64,000 bases of DNA from Bermanella sp047621325 (GTDB taxonomy: Bacteria; Pseudomonadota; Gammaproteobacteria; Pseudomonadales; Oceanobacteraceae). The translations under genes were made by a program, and so were the position numbers. A model generated the notes under the pieces. That model worked only from the letters and a program-made list of their open reading frames with translations, searched no databases and was not told the origin of the DNA. The stretch spans positions 310,001 through 374,000 of the forward strand of contig JBLHLT010000001.1 of assembly GCA_047621325.1 (NCBI GenBank), in the 5' to 3' direction. Shown in pieces: positions 25,449-34,705 of this stretch; position 1 is the stretch's first letter, and each line of letters starts with the position of its first letter.

Positions 25449-26815
25449 ATAATTTCTAACGCCTGTGAAATATGCTCTACCGCCATCACTTGCATGCCTG
25501 CAATACCGCCCTTTGGAATATTCGCTTTTGGGGCGATAGCACGTTTAAAGCCATGCTTAGCTGCTTCTTTTAAGCGATCTTGCCCGCTGGGCACGGGGCG
25601 AATTTCACCTGATAAACCAACCTCACCAAATATCACCATATCTTGTGGTAATGGGCGGTCACGAAAGCTTGATAGCACTGACATCAGCAAGGCCAAATCC
25701 GCGGAGGTTTCACTCACACGCACGCCACCCACGACGTTAATGTAAACGTCCTGATCACCGCAATGAATGCCGCCATGGCGATGCATCACGGCTAACAACA
25801 TGCTTAAACGGTTTTGATCTAAGCCTACGGCTACGCGCTTCGGGTGGCCAAAGTGACTTTCATCCACCAATGCCTGAATCTCAACCAAAATCGGACGTGT
25901 GCCTTCCCAAACCACCATGACACTGGAACCACTAACGGGCTTCTCTGAACGACTCAAGAAAATGGAACTGGGGTTTTTCACTTCTTTAAGGCCCGTTTCC
26001 ATCATGGCAAACACACCGAGTTCATTCACGGCACCAAATCGGTTTTTAATGCCACGCAAAGTACGGAAGCGATTATCGCTGTCACCTTCTAGCATGATGG
26101 AGCAATCAATCATGTGTTCTAACACTTTAGGCCCCGCAAGCGAGCCATCTTTGGTGACATGTCCCACCAAAAATAAAACGGTGTTACTTTGTTTTGCAAA
26201 GCGAGTTAAAAAAGCGGCGCTTTCTCTAACCTGCGACACGCTGCCCGGTGCAGATTCGACTCCCGGTGTGTGCATCACTTGAATAGAATCAATAACAATG
26301 ACTTTTGGCGTGTGATTTTTAGCGATAGAAATAATTTGCTCGACGTCAGTTTCTGCGAGCATTTGCAGTTTACCTGTTGGTAAATTCAAGCGCTGCGCAC
26401 GCAATGCAACCTGCTGTAAGGATTCTTCACCGGTTATATACAACACCGGCATGTGTTCGGCTAAATAACACATAATTTGCAGCAGCAGTGTCGACTTACC
26501 AGCACCAGGGCTGCCGCCAATTAAGTTAACCGAACCTGGCACCAAACCGCCGCCCAGCACACGATCAAATTCAGCCATGCCCGAACTAAAACGCGGCATG
26601 GCATCCAGTGAAACCTCATTGAGTTTCACAATTTTATTAAGCCCCATTGCGCCCGCGTTGCCGGCATAACCCTCACGAACAGAGGCTGACTTTGAGGCCG
26701 ATACCGTAAATTCTTGCAAGGTATTCCATTGGCCACAGGCACCACATTGCCCTTGCCATTTGCTGTGATCAGACCCACATTCGCTACAAACGTAGGCGAC
26801 CTTACGCTTTGCCAT
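25445..26815 (-). CDS. radA: DNA repair protein RadA
   Basis: RecA-like branch-migration helicase for recombination intermediates. The 456-aa protein has an N-terminal C4 zinc finger (C10, C13, C24, C27) and Walker A GGSPGAGKST at 100-109. The RadA-specific KNRFG motif is at 257-261, and a Lon-protease-like C-terminal domain covers about 285-456. Length is standard. The gene is convergent with the PilZ gene, sharing a 4-bp stop overlap, and starts 26 bp past the nhaD stop. Confidence 0.95.
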   Translation of the reverse strand: MAKRKVAYVCSECGSDHSKWQGQCGACGQWNTLQEFTVSASKSASVREGYAGNAGAMGLNKIVKLNEVSLDAMPRFSSGMAEFDRVLGGGLVPGSVNLIGGSPGAGKSTLLLQIMCYLAEHMPVLYITGEESLQQVALRAQRLNLPTGKLQMLAETDVEQIISIAKNHTPKVIVIDSIQVMHTPGVESAPGSVSQVRESAAFLTRFAKQSNTVLFLVGHVTKDGSLAGPKVLEHMIDCSIMLEGDSDNRFRTLRGIKNRFGAVNELGVFAMMETGLKEVKNPSSIFLSRSEKPVSGSSVMVVWEGTRPILVEIQALVDESHFGHPKRVAVGLDQNRLSMLLAVMHRHGGIHCGDQDVYINVVGGVRVSETSADLALLMSVLSSFRDRPLPQDMVIFGEVGLSGEIRPVPSGQDRLKEAAKHGFKRAIAPKANIPKGGIAGMQVMAVEHISQALEII

Positions 26816-26841
26816 ATTTCACCCTAATGCTGTAAATCGTT

Positions 26842-28092
26842 TTATAACAATGTGCCCATCAATATGGTGGCACCATACCCTAGGGTGTAAGCAAAAAACA
26901 GTAAGATAAAGTACTTAAAATAACTCATAAAGGTTAGCGCTTCTATTTTGCTCATGGCCACAATCCCCGCCGCTGAGCCAATAATGAGCATAGAGCCACC
27001 GACACCAACCGCATACGTCAGGCTCAACCATTGCTGTGCATTCATTACTACATTCGACTTCAGCAATGCTGCCGTTAACGGTACGTTATCAATAACGGCC
27101 GATAATATGCCCATCACGTAATTCGCCAACCAAATCGGCAATACATCATAAATGTGTACAAAGCTTTGCAGCGCATGAATTTCTTTTAACGCACCCACTA
27201 GCAATAAAATACCTAAAAAGAACAGCAATGTGTCGAACTCGATCTGACGAATATAATTTAAAATCGGATGATTATGTGTATCTTCGCCGTACGCACGGGC
27301 AAGTAAAAACATCACCGACAAACCAAACAAAAACGTTAATACAGGAGGAATATCAAACAGTATATTACTGGCAATGGTCGAGAAAATCGTCAGCACAAAC
27401 ACAATGGCAATGGCCGCATCTACTGGTTCATGGCTCTCTTTTTTAATTTCAATCGTGACCATATCTTTTAATGAATAACTTAATAAACCCGCAAGCACGA
27501 TAACCGCGGTGAAAGCTGGTAACGAGAGTAACAGTAAATTCGGAATACTGGCTTTACCCTGCAAAAATATCATCAATGTGGTTACATCACCGGTAATCAT
27601 CGCTACACCACCTGAGTTCACGGAGAACACCACAACGGTAGCAAAACGTATGGTTTTACTGGCATCGAGTTTCAGCGATAAAATCAAGGCGATCGAAACA
27701 AGTGTGGCGGTAATGTTGTCGGCAAGGGACGAAAAAACAAAGGCAAATATCGCAATAAAAAACAGCAGTTTACGTTCACTGATTTGTTGCGGTAAAAAGC
27801 GATAAATAAGGCTTTCGATTAAGCCCTTTTTGTTGAGATACACCACAAACGTCATTGCTGCCAACAAAAACAACCAAAGCCCAGCGATCTCGGCAATGTT
27901 TTCATACAGGCCCTCAATTACACTGTCATGACGAGCCTCATGACCCGAAAATACAAACAACAATATCCAAGCTAATGTGCCAAAGAATAAAACCGTTTGC
28001 GCCTTATTCACATGAATCACATCTTCGAGAATCACAAACAATAAGCCCGCAAACGCTAGGCCAATTATGATCACGGATAAAAATTCAGGCAT
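26842..28092 (-). CDS. nhaD: NhaD-type Na+/H+ antiporter
   Basis: A 416-aa integral membrane protein of the ion-transporter superfamily (ArsB/NhaD) with about 11-12 hydrophobic segments. It opens with the NhaD-like FAGLLFVILEDVIHVNKAQ and contains ADNITATLVSIALIL (near 124-138) and AVIDNVPLTAALLKS near the C-terminal half, paired inverted-topology motifs carrying the conserved Asp-Asn residues. It exports Na+ (or Li+) in exchange for protons. AAGGGGGT precedes the start. It lies 134 bp past the Mrp operon on the same strand, so a joint sodium-homeostasis locus is likely. Confidence 0.9.
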   Translation of the reverse strand: MPEFLSVIIIGLAFAGLLFVILEDVIHVNKAQTVLFFGTLAWILLFVFSGHEARHDSVIEGLYENIAEIAGLWLFLLAAMTFVVYLNKKGLIESLIYRFLPQQISERKLLFFIAIFAFVFSSLADNITATLVSIALILSLKLDASKTIRFATVVVFSVNSGGVAMITGDVTTLMIFLQGKASIPNLLLLSLPAFTAVIVLAGLLSYSLKDMVTIEIKKESHEPVDAAIAIVFVLTIFSTIASNILFDIPPVLTFLFGLSVMFLLARAYGEDTHNHPILNYIRQIEFDTLLFFLGILLLVGALKEIHALQSFVHIYDVLPIWLANYVMGILSAVIDNVPLTAALLKSNVVMNAQQWLSLTYAVGVGGSMLIIGSAAGIVAMSKIEALTFMSYFKYFILLFFAYTLGYGATILMGTLL

Positions 28093-28226
28093 GACGACCC
28101 CCTTAAAAAGAAAGGCCGTATTCTAGGGGATGATTTAAGAGTAAACCATAACTACTAAGAGGTGCTTTGTGCTAAGAAATGTAAAGATCAGTCATAACGT
28201 CTAGTTTCGTCACGTCATCCGCTAAG

Positions 28227-28583
28227 TTAAGGTGTCATTCGCTCTCGGGCGCGCTTTGATAAGTCCTTATCCACCGTTTTACCCAATATTTCTAGCTTAT
28301 GGTGCATTGCTGTTTTAGCCAACATATGGGCTGTAACAGGGGCCGTAATCAGCAAAAATAATGTAATCAGTAATTCATGCAGGCTTAAATAACCCTGCTG
28401 ATAAGTAACCTGCACCATGGACGCAATCAGTAAAGAACCTACACCTAATGTTGTCGCTTTTGTTGGGCCGTGAAGACGAGTGTAAAAATCAGGAAGCTTT
28501 GCTAACCCAAGAGATCCAATGAACACAAAAACGGCCCCAAGCACTAACAATAGGGAGACCACCAATTCAATCCAAAATTCCAT
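28227..28583 (-). CDS. mrpG: Mrp cation/proton antiporter subunit G
   Basis: A 118-aa small subunit with three hydrophobic helices (about 8-28, 42-60, 66-86). It has the MnhG signature LGLAKLPDFYTRLHGPTKATTLG and a charged C-terminal tail. It is the last gene of the Mrp operon, 45 bp past mrpF, and part of the multi-subunit antiporter complex in the inner membrane. Confidence 0.9.
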   Translation of the reverse strand: MEFWIELVVSLLLVLGAVFVFIGSLGLAKLPDFYTRLHGPTKATTLGVGSLLIASMVQVTYQQGYLSLHELLITLFLLITAPVTAHMLAKTAMHHKLEILGKTVDKDLSKRARERMTP

Positions 28584-28628
28584 TATCTTAATCCTAACTA
28601 TTCACGTTATCAGACTTGACGCCGACGT

Positions 28629-28898
28629 TTATTCGATCAAATCGCCACGCAATATGTATTTACACATGGCTGCTGTACTGACAAAACCCAGCATGGCAAT
28701 TAATAATGCAGCCTCAAAATAAAGCGTGGTGCTTGAAGAAATACCAAACAAGATAATCAGCGAAATACTATTAATGTACATGGTATCCAGTGCCAAAATA
28801 CGATCAGGCCTGCCTGGTCCTTTAAACAACCGCCACAAATTAAGGAACAACGAAATACAAACAAGTATAGCGGCGATCATTATTGCAATATTTAGCAT
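28629..28898 (-). CDS. mrpF: Mrp cation/proton antiporter subunit F
   Basis: An 89-aa three-helix membrane protein. The conserved GPGRPDRILALDTM segment (residues 27-40) between helices 1 and 2 identifies MnhF/PhaF. It overlaps the 3' end of mrpE by 7 bp, so translation is coupled. Confidence 0.9.
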   Translation of the reverse strand: MLNIAIMIAAILVCISLFLNLWRLFKGPGRPDRILALDTMYINSISLIILFGISSSTTLYFEAALLIAMLGFVSTAAMCKYILRGDLIE

Positions 28899-29395
28899 TG
28901 AAATATCTCCATAAGAGGTCGCTCATAACGGTGTTTAATTAAAGCAATCAGCTCATCTTTATCCGTCAGGTTGAGCACATGCACATAAAGCCATTTTTTA
29001 TCTTCAGAGACTTCCGCGCTAACGGTACCTGGGGTCAAAGAAACGGTGCTCGCAAGAATTGTAATCGGAAGCTCATGCTCGATACTCAAGGGAATGGCGA
29101 TAAATGCAGGCGTCAATTTTTTTGAAGAGCCAAGCACCAGTCGGGCTACTCCAAAATTGGCTATTACGATGTCACCGATCACCATAAACATATAGCGAAT
29201 GATGGTAAGTGGCTTATGCAAACCCGGTTGCGGATCCTGCATCCCTGATGCCATTAATGGAATGGCTATAGCCAAAATCACACCGAGCACTAGGTGGCCT
29301 GGTGCCAGAGTATTATTAAGCAGCAACCAGACAATCAACAATAAAACAGAATGAAATGGCATAGGCAAAAAACGAAAATACGGCTTAGCTTTCAT
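28892..29395 (-). CDS. mrpE: Mrp cation/proton antiporter subunit E
   Basis: A 167-aa MnhE/PhaE-family subunit. Two to three hydrophobic helices lie in the first 85 residues. A soluble domain follows with the family block ILASTVSLTPGTVSAEVSED. It shares one base with the mrpD stop and overlaps mrpF by 7 bp. Required for assembly of the complex in studied members; no catalytic role is expected. Confidence 0.9.
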   Translation of the reverse strand: MKAKPYFRFLPMPFHSVLLLIVWLLLNNTLAPGHLVLGVILAIAIPLMASGMQDPQPGLHKPLTIIRYMFMVIGDIVIANFGVARLVLGSSKKLTPAFIAIPLSIEHELPITILASTVSLTPGTVSAEVSEDKKWLYVHVLNLTDKDELIALIKHRYERPLMEIFQC

Positions 29396-30903
29396 TACTT
29401 CCCCTCACCTTCAAGTACAGTGTTAATTGAGCCAATTCGGCCATGCAGTTCGGCTGCTGCTAGGTCGGTATAACCGATAACAGGCTCACCAAAAACGACC
29501 AATAACGGCGACGCACAAAGCAATAACGACACAGCAACAAGCTTCAGCGGGGAAATAGCTGCATCGATGGAAACCGTCCCTGTTGACCGCCAAAAAATAG
29601 TGGTTCCCGCACGGGATATTGCCACAAGACACGCCAGACCAGACAATAAAATAGCTGGCCATACCCAAGCTATTTCACCCATCCCTTCTGCCGCTTGTAA
29701 GATAAGGATTTTACCCACAAAACCAGATAATGGAGGCATTCCCACAACAACCAGCGCAGCGATAAAAAATGCAATGCCAATGACCTTTGCGTGATTCATT
29801 TTATCTGCAACCACATAAAAATCTTCTGCCTGGCCTCGCTGCTTACTAATGAGATCAGCAATCAGAAATAATGCCCCTGTAACCAAGGTGCTATGTATCA
29901 TGTAGTAAAGTGCTGCTGAAGTCGCCGCTTCACGCTGCATAGCAATGGCCAACATCAAGGTACCGACCGAAACAACCACTAAATTGGCACTCGTTAATCT
30001 TAAGCTAGGGCTAGCAAGTACTCCGATGGCTCCTATCACCAACGTTAATAACCCCAATGGCCACAGCCAAGGTATGGCGATACTGGCAAGTGCACCGGCA
30101 TCTTCACCGAAGATCGTCGTATGTACTCGCAAGATACTGTAAACCCCCACCTTCGTCATAATGGCAAATAACGCGGCAACCGGTGCGCTGGCCGCTGCGT
30201 AGGTTTTAGGTAGCCAAAAGTGCAGTGGTAATAACGCGGCTTTTAGTCCAAACACCACTAATAATAATAAACCACCCGCTTTCGCCAAAGCCTGTTCACG
30301 CTCACCTAATAAGCGCACTTTGCTGGCCATATCTTCAATATTAAGTGAGCCGATGGTGCCGTACAGAATACCCAGGGCGAACAAAAAAATACTCGAACCC
30401 ACCAAATTAAGAATGACGTAATGCACATTGGCTTTGGTTTTCTGTTTACCTCCGCCATGAATCAATAACGCATACGAAGCAATCAGCAGAATTTCAAAGA
30501 AAACAAACAGATTAAATATATCACCCGTTAGAAACGCACCGTTAACGCCCATTATCTGAAACATAAACAATGGGTGGAAATACATACCCTCTTTATCCGC
30601 ACCTGCACAAGCATATAACTGTGCGCATAGACCCAACACTGAAGTTAACAGTAACATCATGGTTGATAGCCGATCGGCGACTAACGTTATGCCAAAAGGC
30701 GGCTGCCAGCCACCTAATACATAAATTTGAGTGCCTTGCTGGTGACTACTGAGCAAGAGAAAAGCAGACGCGATAACAAGTAAAATCATAGCCAAAACAG
30801 CGAAAACCCGCTGCCGATTGATAGAGTTGCTTAACGGCGGCAATAACATAAATACTGCCGCCAGCATCGGCAATAAAATAGGGGCAATAGGCAGGTGCAG
30901 CAT
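29395..30903 (-). CDS. mrpD: Mrp cation/proton antiporter subunit D
   Basis: A 502-aa polytopic protein of the NuoL/M/N-like antiporter family with about 14 helices. It contains FFEILLIASYALL (near 130-142, with the functional glutamate) and KAALLPLHFWLPKTYAAASAP (near 219-239, with the lysine and the HFWLP motif). It forms one of the two proton-channel modules of the complex. It shares single bases with mrpC and mrpE, showing a tightly packed operon. Confidence 0.93.
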   Translation of the reverse strand: MLHLPIAPILLPMLAAVFMLLPPLSNSINRQRVFAVLAMILLVIASAFLLLSSHQQGTQIYVLGGWQPPFGITLVADRLSTMMLLLTSVLGLCAQLYACAGADKEGMYFHPLFMFQIMGVNGAFLTGDIFNLFVFFEILLIASYALLIHGGGKQKTKANVHYVILNLVGSSIFLFALGILYGTIGSLNIEDMASKVRLLGEREQALAKAGGLLLLVVFGLKAALLPLHFWLPKTYAAASAPVAALFAIMTKVGVYSILRVHTTIFGEDAGALASIAIPWLWPLGLLTLVIGAIGVLASPSLRLTSANLVVVSVGTLMLAIAMQREAATSAALYYMIHSTLVTGALFLIADLISKQRGQAEDFYVVADKMNHAKVIGIAFFIAALVVVGMPPLSGFVGKILILQAAEGMGEIAWVWPAILLSGLACLVAISRAGTTIFWRSTGTVSIDAAISPLKLVAVSLLLCASPLLVVFGEPVIGYTDLAAAELHGRIGSINTVLEGEGK

Positions 30904-31268
30904 TAGCCATTCCTCTTATCTAAAAAACGTCGATTGGCTGGTTGCTCAGGGATTCGACCATCTACATGATCATTCCCCTGATCGGCACGAGAACGCATCG
31001 CTAATATCACCAAAAATGCCGTCATGGCAAAGCCGATAACAATAGCCGTTAGCACTAATGCTTGCGGTAACGGGTCACTGTATTCAGCGGATCGACCAAG
31101 AACCGCAGCCCCATCCAGTTTTAATCGGCCACTGGCAAATAGAAATAAATTTACGGCATACGATAACAAAGTAAGTCCGATCACAACCGTGAACGTCCGC
31201 CCTCTAAGCACAAGAAAAAATCCACAGGTCGTTAGTACACCGACACAGAACGCATAAATCGCTTCCAC
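30903..31268 (-). CDS. mrpC: Mrp cation/proton antiporter subunit C
   Basis: A 121-aa NuoK-like subunit with three helices (about 3-23, 27-48, 69-92). The motif LTLLSYAVNLFLFASG (residues 33-48) and the conserved PLPQALVLTAIVIGFA stretch are typical of MnhC. The C-terminus is short and charged. It shares one base with each neighbour in the operon. Confidence 0.92.
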   Translation of the reverse strand: MEAIYAFCVGVLTTCGFFLVLRGRTFTVVIGLTLLSYAVNLFLFASGRLKLDGAAVLGRSAEYSDPLPQALVLTAIVIGFAMTAFLVILAMRSRADQGNDHVDGRIPEQPANRRFLDKRNG

Positions 31269-34063
31269 TAGTCGTCCTCCTTAATAATAATGCGTTCACT
31301 CGTCGTTAACTTACCCAAGTTGGCCAGTATTAGCATAACTGCGCCCACGACAGTGAGATATACACCTAAATCAAACAGCATGGCACTGGCCAGTTCGAAC
31401 TCACCAATCCAAGGTAAATTAAAATAGTCGAACCAAGTGCTAAGAAATGGCCTGTCAAATATCCAGCTTCCTAGCCCCGTCGCAGTGGCAATTAAAATCC
31501 CACCAGCAATTAGCCATTGATAATCAATCTTCACTCGAGGTTTTATCCATTGAACACCGTGTGCGATGTACTGTTGAATAATCGCCACCGCAGTAATCAA
31601 CCCTGCAATAAAACCACCACCGGGAACGTTATGCCCACGTAAGAAGATATAAGCCGACACCAGTAGCGCTAAAGGAAGAAGGCTCTGTGAGACCATTTCC
31701 AACATCATTGGGTGAGGGTCGTTACTCCAAGCACGTCCTTTATCATCATGTGGTGGCATGTAAATTTGCATATTGGCAATAAGTTTAAAAATACCCAATG
31801 CAGCAATCCCTAGTACGGTAATTTCGCCAAGCGTATCGAAGCCCCTAAAATCAACCAAAATAACATTGACCACATTAGTACCACCGCCGCCGGTTTTACT
31901 ATTAGCGATGAAGAAATCAGAAATGGTGCTCAAGGGGCTGGTTAACATGGCATAACAGATGGTACCGATTACGCACCCGATCATACCTGCCACAAATAAA
32001 TCGCCGCTTAAACGTCTATTACTCGACTCTTTTAGCGTGCTTTGCGGCAAAAAGAATAATGCTAGCAATAACAAAATAATGGTGACTATTTCGACGGAGA
32101 GTTGTGTCAGCGCCAAGTCTGGCGCTGAAAATTGAGCAAATGCCAGCGACACCACAAGCCCTACCACAGACAAAAATATGAGGGCTAAAAATCGTCTTCG
32201 ATGCCAAACCACCGTTGCTATTGCACTTAATATCATTAACACGGCACCGGTTATCGTTACACCATCAATCGGAATTTGAGGGCGTAAACCTGTGTTCTGA
32301 GACAGGTTGAATAATGGTAAGGCGCCCATGACCAATGTGGATAGCAGCAGCAAAAAAACATAACGTTGCAAGGAGCCATTTTCTAATAGACCTATTATAC
32401 GCCCAGAAACATTTACCACTCGTTGAATAACGCCTTCGAAGATATGCTTTGCGTCAGGCTCATTAAATTGCGATTGAAATTCAAACAAATGGCGGCGGTT
32501 ATAATAAATAGTGATCCCACCCACCATGGCAATAAAACTCATAAACAATGGAATGTTCAGCCCATGCCATATAGCCAAACTATAAACGGGAACACTATTC
32601 GAAAGCACAGCAGAAGAGGCCACGTTTAGTAGGTCCCCTACAACGTAATTCGGAAATATTCCGACCAACAAACACAACGTCACGAGAATCTCGACAGGGG
32701 TCTTCATATAACGAGGGGGCTCTTTAGGGGTTTTAGGTAAATCTATTGGCTCACCGTTAAAGAATACGTCATGAATAAAACGCAAAGAATACGCCACAGA
32801 AAACGCAGCACCCGCCGTAGCAAGCAATGGTATCAACCAGGACAGAGCGCCCAACATACTTAAATTAATGGTTTCAGCAAAAAACATTTCTTTTGACAAA
32901 AAGCCATTTAGTAAAGGAACGCCTGCCATTGAAAGCGCCGCGACAATTGCCAGCGTCGCGGTATAGGGCATATATTTCCACAAACCATTTAGTTTGCGCA
33001 TATCCCGCGACCCAGACTCATGATCGATGATACCCGCCGCCATAAACAAAGAGGCTTTAAAGATAGCGTGATTAATAACATGGAACACCGCTGCGACAGC
33101 GGCAAGATCTGAATTTAGACCCAACAGAAGTGTGATGAGGCCTAAATGACTGATCGTAGAATAAGCCAGCAACCCCTTAAGGTCATGCTTAAATAAAGCG
33201 ATATAAGCACCCAAAAGCAACGTTATTAGACCCGTTATGCTCACAATAATGAACCACAAATCCGTGCCCGCCAATGCAGGATAAAAACGAGCCATTAAAA
33301 AGATGCCGGCCTTTACCATTGTTGCAGAATGCAAATAAGCACTTACAGGTGTAGGCGCAGACATGGCGTGAGGCAGCCAAAAATGAAATGGAAATTGAGC
33401 CGATTTAGTGAAGGCACCTAACAACACTAATATTAACGCAACCGGATAATAGGCATGTGATCGAATCAAATCACCACTGGCCAATACCACATCAAGATCA
33501 TAACTATCAACGATATTAGCAATTAGCAATAACCCCGCTAATAACGCAAGGCCTCCGGCCCCCGTCACTGTCAGAGCCATTCTTGCGCCCTTGCGAGCAT
33601 CAGATTTATGTGACCAAAAACTAATCAGAAGAAACGAACTAATACTGGTTAGCTCCCAAAACATCCATAACTGAATCAAGTTATTCGATATAACGATGCC
33701 AACCATCGCACTCATAAAGAGCATCAGGTATGCATAAAATTGCCCCATCGAGTCCTTTGATGATAAATAATACCGTGCGTACAGAATGACCAGCAGGCCA
33801 ATGCCGAGAATCAATAGCAAAAATAACAGCGAAAGTCCGTCAAGCCGAAATGAAAGATCCAACCCCATCGCTGGGATCCACTCTATGGTTTGCCTAACTG
33901 ACTCACCATCAAAAATATTACCCGCATACATCAACACTAAAATCAATGACCACGCCGGCAATATCGCAACGGAAAAAGCGCAAGCATTACGCCCAAAACG
34001 CTCTGTAAACAAAGGAATTAATGTGCCAATAAGAGGCAGTAGCACGACCCACAGCAGATTCAT
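31268..34063 (-). CDS. mrpA: Mrp cation/proton antiporter subunit A fused to subunit B
   Basis: The largest subunit, about 931 aa, with the NuoL-like core. The functional glutamate in MFWELTSISS and the lysine in GAFTKSAQFPFHFWLPHAMS are both present. A DUF4040 segment follows, and the C-terminal part from about 800 on is a complete MnhB domain (RGHNVPGGGFIAGL). No separate mrpB exists, so this is the fused group 2 arrangement known in proteobacteria. The frame extends to a TTG at 34117. I prefer ATG 34063 (MNLLWVVLLPL), which begins directly with the first helix. The start is not certain. Confidence 0.9.
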   Translation of the reverse strand: MNLLWVVLLPLIGTLIPLFTERFGRNACAFSVAILPAWSLILVLMYAGNIFDGESVRQTIEWIPAMGLDLSFRLDGLSLLFLLLILGIGLLVILYARYYLSSKDSMGQFYAYLMLFMSAMVGIVISNNLIQLWMFWELTSISSFLLISFWSHKSDARKGARMALTVTGAGGLALLAGLLLIANIVDSYDLDVVLASGDLIRSHAYYPVALILVLLGAFTKSAQFPFHFWLPHAMSAPTPVSAYLHSATMVKAGIFLMARFYPALAGTDLWFIIVSITGLITLLLGAYIALFKHDLKGLLAYSTISHLGLITLLLGLNSDLAAVAAVFHVINHAIFKASLFMAAGIIDHESGSRDMRKLNGLWKYMPYTATLAIVAALSMAGVPLLNGFLSKEMFFAETINLSMLGALSWLIPLLATAGAAFSVAYSLRFIHDVFFNGEPIDLPKTPKEPPRYMKTPVEILVTLCLLVGIFPNYVVGDLLNVASSAVLSNSVPVYSLAIWHGLNIPLFMSFIAMVGGITIYYNRRHLFEFQSQFNEPDAKHIFEGVIQRVVNVSGRIIGLLENGSLQRYVFLLLLSTLVMGALPLFNLSQNTGLRPQIPIDGVTITGAVLMILSAIATVVWHRRRFLALIFLSVVGLVVSLAFAQFSAPDLALTQLSVEIVTIILLLLALFFLPQSTLKESSNRRLSGDLFVAGMIGCVIGTICYAMLTSPLSTISDFFIANSKTGGGGTNVVNVILVDFRGFDTLGEITVLGIAALGIFKLIANMQIYMPPHDDKGRAWSNDPHPMMLEMVSQSLLPLALLVSAYIFLRGHNVPGGGFIAGLITAVAIIQQYIAHGVQWIKPRVKIDYQWLIAGGILIATATGLGSWIFDRPFLSTWFDYFNLPWIGEFELASAMLFDLGVYLTVVGAVMLILANLGKLTTSERIIIKEDD

Positions 34064-34117
34064 ATAAAGGGATGACTCCAGATTAAATTGCGATGTAAAT
34101 AATAGACTGTTTGACAA

Positions 34118-34631
34118 GTCATACCTTGAGATTGCTCACTTTGCACATTGTAATACCTTGATCATAAAACAATAAAGTTTTTTAGCTTAATATAAACAAG
34201 TAAACTCAGAGTCTTAACGACATCAAGCTCACTTTGCATACACTAAAAATAAGATATTGGATTCATTACCTCTGTATTTAACAAAGAACCTAATCAATAA
34301 TTTCAGTTTAAGGCTTCACTTTTTTCTATTACCAAAGAAATTATCCACTCTTAATTTGAATTTTTAAAAACTCAAAAATACTCGCGTTAAGCACATAAAT
34401 TCACGATGAAACGATGGGGCATTCGTAATATTAATACATTGAACTTGTAATGATTTGCCTACTTTAAATTTATCAATTATGCGAACTCAAAGTATCGAAT
34501 AACTTTTGTAAGTTAAGATTAAAAGACATGCTAGCCTGTTATTGCTAGCTTCTAATCATAACAAGCGCCCGCCAATTAATGCTTTTGCATCAATACAAAT
34601 ATAATGCTGCTTATCCATTAAACACCGAAAA
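34118..34631. other. AT-rich non-coding region upstream of mrpA
   Basis: About 510 bp without a convincing gene. It must hold the mrp promoter on the minus strand. GCTCACTTTGCA occurs twice in direct orientation (34134-34145 and 34227-34238). A 20-codon ORF (34122 down to 34060) ends in ATGA at the preferred mrpA start. GCTAGC occurs twice near 34530-34550. No tRNA or known riboswitch was recognised. Confidence 0.5.
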
Positions 34632-34669
34632 CAAAAAAACCCATTAAAAACGGTGTTTTTAATGGGTTT
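34632..34669 (-). terminator. terminator downstream of hemE
   Basis: A perfect 15-bp stem (34637-34651 with 34655-34669) with a 3-nt loop. On the minus strand it is followed by a run of seven T, as expected for hemE, which ends at 34706. Confidence 0.88.
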
Positions 34670-34705
34670 TAAATATGCATTTAATGAACAAAACTCAATT
34701 AAAGT

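Noticed and set aside
28093..28226. Sodium riboswitch between the Mrp operon and nhaD
   Set aside because: No conserved core that I can match by eye; a covariance-model search for Na+ riboswitch families would settle it.
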